In this document: positions 6,166 through 7,148 of the stretch, piece by piece
Layout of the letters: the number at the start of each line of letters is the position of its first letter
Numbering within the stretch: position 1 is the first letter of the stretch
Program-made: the position numbers and the translations under genes
Source: CANHCC01 sp040381555
GTDB taxonomy: Bacteria; Bacteroidota; Bacteroidia; J057; RFSG01
Assembly: GCA_040381555.1 (NCBI GenBank)
Contig: JBEIHC010000135.1
Location: 1 to 7,148 of the forward strand
Direction: 5' to 3'
DNA length: 7,148 nt
Notes under the pieces: generated by a model
Databases searched by the model: none
Told to the model about the DNA's origin: nothing
The model's input: the letters and a program-made list of their open reading frames with translations, nothing else

Positions 6166-6447
6166 ATGATTACCCCTCATCAAAAAACAATCATACTTCA
6201 AAATCTAAAAAAATTCAGCCCGGAATTTATTGGTATATTAGGTTCCTATGCCCGCTCCGAGGACAATGCGGAAAGTGACATTGATATTCTGATAGATCCG
6301 GTTGAAACGACGAACCTACTTGAAATTATAGGAGCAGAACAAACACTGGAGGAACTCCTGAAACAGAAAATAGAGCTTATGACGGTAAGATCACTGTGTC
6401 CATCTATTAAGGTTAGGGTGATGAAGGACTTAGTTAGAATTGTATAA
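6166..6447 (+). CDS. MNT-type minimal nucleotidyltransferase, antitoxin-like
   Basis: This 93-aa protein belongs to the small polymerase-beta-type nucleotidyltransferases. The motif GS-X10-DxD is complete: Gly26-Ser27 in GILGSYAR and Asp38/Asp40 in SDIDILID. The third acidic position, usually Asp in the next strand, is probably Glu70 in KIELM. Characterised members (MntA) act as antitoxins by adding AMP to a partner HEPN ribonuclease; whether this one does is inference. The frame is open from a TTG at 6133, but ATG at 6166 gives a start matching the family (MITPHQKTIILQNLKKF). An HEPN gene usually follows directly. Here an ATG lies one base past the stop but opens only a 27-codon frame, so the partner looks lost. 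Confidence 0.82.
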   Translation: MITPHQKTIILQNLKKFSPEFIGILGSYARSEDNAESDIDILIDPVETTNLLEIIGAEQTLEELLKQKIELMTVRSLCPSIKVRVMKDLVRIV

Positions 6448-6448
6448 G

Positions 6449-6532
6449 ATGAAAAATCAAACAACCTATTTAAAGGGTTCTACGCATTTAATTGTGAGTA
6501 ATTATATTTTAACGGCTCTTCACCTTTTATAG
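6449..6532 (+). pseudogene. Possible degenerate start of an HEPN-toxin gene
   Basis: The frame opens with ATG one base after the nucleotidyltransferase stop, the usual place for its HEPN partner. It encodes only 27 aa (MKNQTTYLKG..., ending TALHLL) before TAG. The first eight residues resemble the way many HEPN partners begin, after which similarity to anything known ends. No further HEPN motif (RX4-6H) was found downstream. It may be a deletion remnant or chance. Confidence 0.25.
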
Positions 6533-6626
6533 ATGGTTTAAGGAATATTTATTTGATGGAAAATTTTGAATGTAAGATTTGTAGGCTTATTGAGATAGTG
6601 TTTCATTAACCAAATTTAGAAAACCA

Positions 6627-6653
6627 GTTAAACCTGAATATATCAGGTTTAAC
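6627..6653. repeat. Perfect 11-bp inverted repeat
   Basis: GTTAAACCTGA (6627-6637) and TCAGGTTTAAC (6643-6653) are exact reverse complements around the loop ATATA. No T-run follows on the plus strand, so it is not a typical intrinsic terminator there. It could be an operator or a mobile-element end; its role is unknown. Confidence 0.75.
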
Positions 6654-6716
6654 AACCCGGTTGGTGAGAAGCCCCCAATGGAACTGTGTCGTTCATTTAT
6701 ATAGAAAGGAGGTCGT

Positions 6717-6769
6717 TTCGAAGCATGTGCTGAGCCTGGTCGAAGTACGCCCGGGCGAATAGTTCGAAG
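6717..6769. repeat. TCGAAG-rich intergenic repeat with central palindrome
   Basis: TTCGAAG (6717-6723), GTCGAAG (6739-6745) and TTCGAAG (6763-6769) recur at 22- and 24-base intervals. Between the first two lies TGCTGAGCCTGGTCGAAG, very like the TGCTGAGCCTGTCGAAG element found between genes in many bacterial genomes (general recollection). A perfect 10-bp palindrome, CGCCCGGGCG, sits at 6748-6757. The segment is far more GC-rich than its surroundings. Confidence 0.6.
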
Positions 6770-6873
6770 AATGCCTTACTTTACATAAAAAGGAATTACC
6801 CATTAAATAATGCGAATATCCTAAAAATTATTCCTAACAACATTTTGACTATTTTTGTATAAGTTAAATATAA

Positions 6874-7148
6874 GTGAAACAGCGGATTTATATAGACACT
6901 TCAATAGTGGGTGGCTACTTTGACGAAGAGTTCAAAGATGCGACAATCAGACTATTTGACAGGCTGGACAACAAAGAAGTTATTTTTGTGGTTTCTGACC
7001 TGCTTGATCTTGAATTAATAAACGCACCCCACCAAGTAAGAGATCATTTACTAAAATATTCTGCCGAGAAATTCCAAAGAGTTGAACTGACAGAAGAAGC
7101 CATAAACATTGCAAACGCATACATTGCCGAAAAAGTAGTTGGCAAAAC
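6874..7148 (+). CDS. PIN-domain ribonuclease, VapC-like toxin (3' end outside window)
   Basis: Ninety-one codons are visible before the window ends. PIN-domain toxins cut RNA using Mg2+ held by conserved acidic residues. The N-terminus has the family pattern IYIDTSIVGGYFDEEF with Asp8, and SDLLDLEL carries Glu47; the later acidic residues and the usual DAxH stretch would lie beyond the window. The visible part ends in AEKVVGK, where that region is about to begin. GTG at 6874 is the only sensible start because a TAA stands immediately before it in frame. No antitoxin gene is seen upstream. In similar Bacteroidota PIN genes the small antitoxin gene often follows the toxin (recollection), so it may lie outside. 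The PIN domain is secure; the toxin role is inferred. Confidence 0.85.
   Translation, partial: MKQRIYIDTSIVGGYFDEEFKDATIRLFDRLDNKEVIFVVSDLLDLELINAPHQVRDHLLKYSAEKFQRVELTEEAINIANAYIAEKVVGK

Larger units (their letters stand above)
6448..6873. other. Gene-poor stretch with repeat structures
   Basis: These 426 bases hold no convincing complete gene on either strand. They contain the degenerate small frame right after the nucleotidyltransferase (6449-6532), an 11-bp inverted repeat (6627-6653), and a GC-richer repeat segment around 6711-6770. The last part (6771-6873) is AT-rich and should carry the promoter of the PIN-domain gene; TTGACT at 6845-6850 is a possible -35-like box, without a well-spaced partner. 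Confidence 0.5.

Noticed and set aside
6246..6464. Minus-strand frame in the nucleotidyltransferase gene
   Set aside because: The GS-X10-DxD motif lies on the plus strand.
6717..6769. CRISPR array
   Set aside because: The motif copies are only seven bases long with unequal spacing and no conserved longer repeat.

Overview
The window looks like a piece of a Bacteroidota (Cytophagia/Saprospiria-like) chromosome. The evidence is a family II branched-chain aminotransferase of the type common in that phylum, a futalosine-pathway (menaquinone) radical SAM enzyme, few Shine-Dalgarno sequences, and a -33/-7-like promoter pattern. The phylum assignment is an inference from gene content, not a search result.

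Layout. (1) Positions 1-1285 hold an IS3-family insertion sequence read on the minus strand, with orfA (925-1215) and orfB (95-928). A run of eight A residues fits a programmed -1 frameshift that fuses them. The right end is clear (TGTAATACCCCC reading inward from 1285). The left end is either in, or just outside, a large palindrome at 1-50. (2) Positions 1286-4803 carry three co-directional, apparently intact metabolic genes: a branched-chain aminotransferase (ilvE), dehypoxanthine futalosine cyclase (mqnC), and an HMG-CoA lyase-family protein. A GC-rich hairpin and a hexanucleotide tandem repeat lie between mqnC and the lyase gene. (3) Positions 4804-7148 are an AT-richer accessory stretch. 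It contains an unrecognised 260-aa protein followed by a short coding-looking remnant, a small MNT-type nucleotidyltransferase (antitoxin-like) whose expected HEPN partner is absent or degenerate, two intergenic repeat structures, and the first 91 codons of a PIN-domain ribonuclease that runs off the window.

How the genes fit together. The aminotransferase and the lyase could act at the two ends of leucine catabolism (leucine to 2-oxoisocaproate; HMG-CoA to acetoacetate plus acetyl-CoA), while the aminotransferase also serves branched-chain amino-acid synthesis. MqnC belongs to menaquinone synthesis and is not obviously linked to them. The gaps of 86 and 232 nt are loose for an operon. The right-hand part reads as a small island of toxin-antitoxin-like genes in various states of decay. 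I see no convincing complete novel system. The most open questions are the 260-aa protein with its partner remnant and the divergent active-site surroundings of the lyase.
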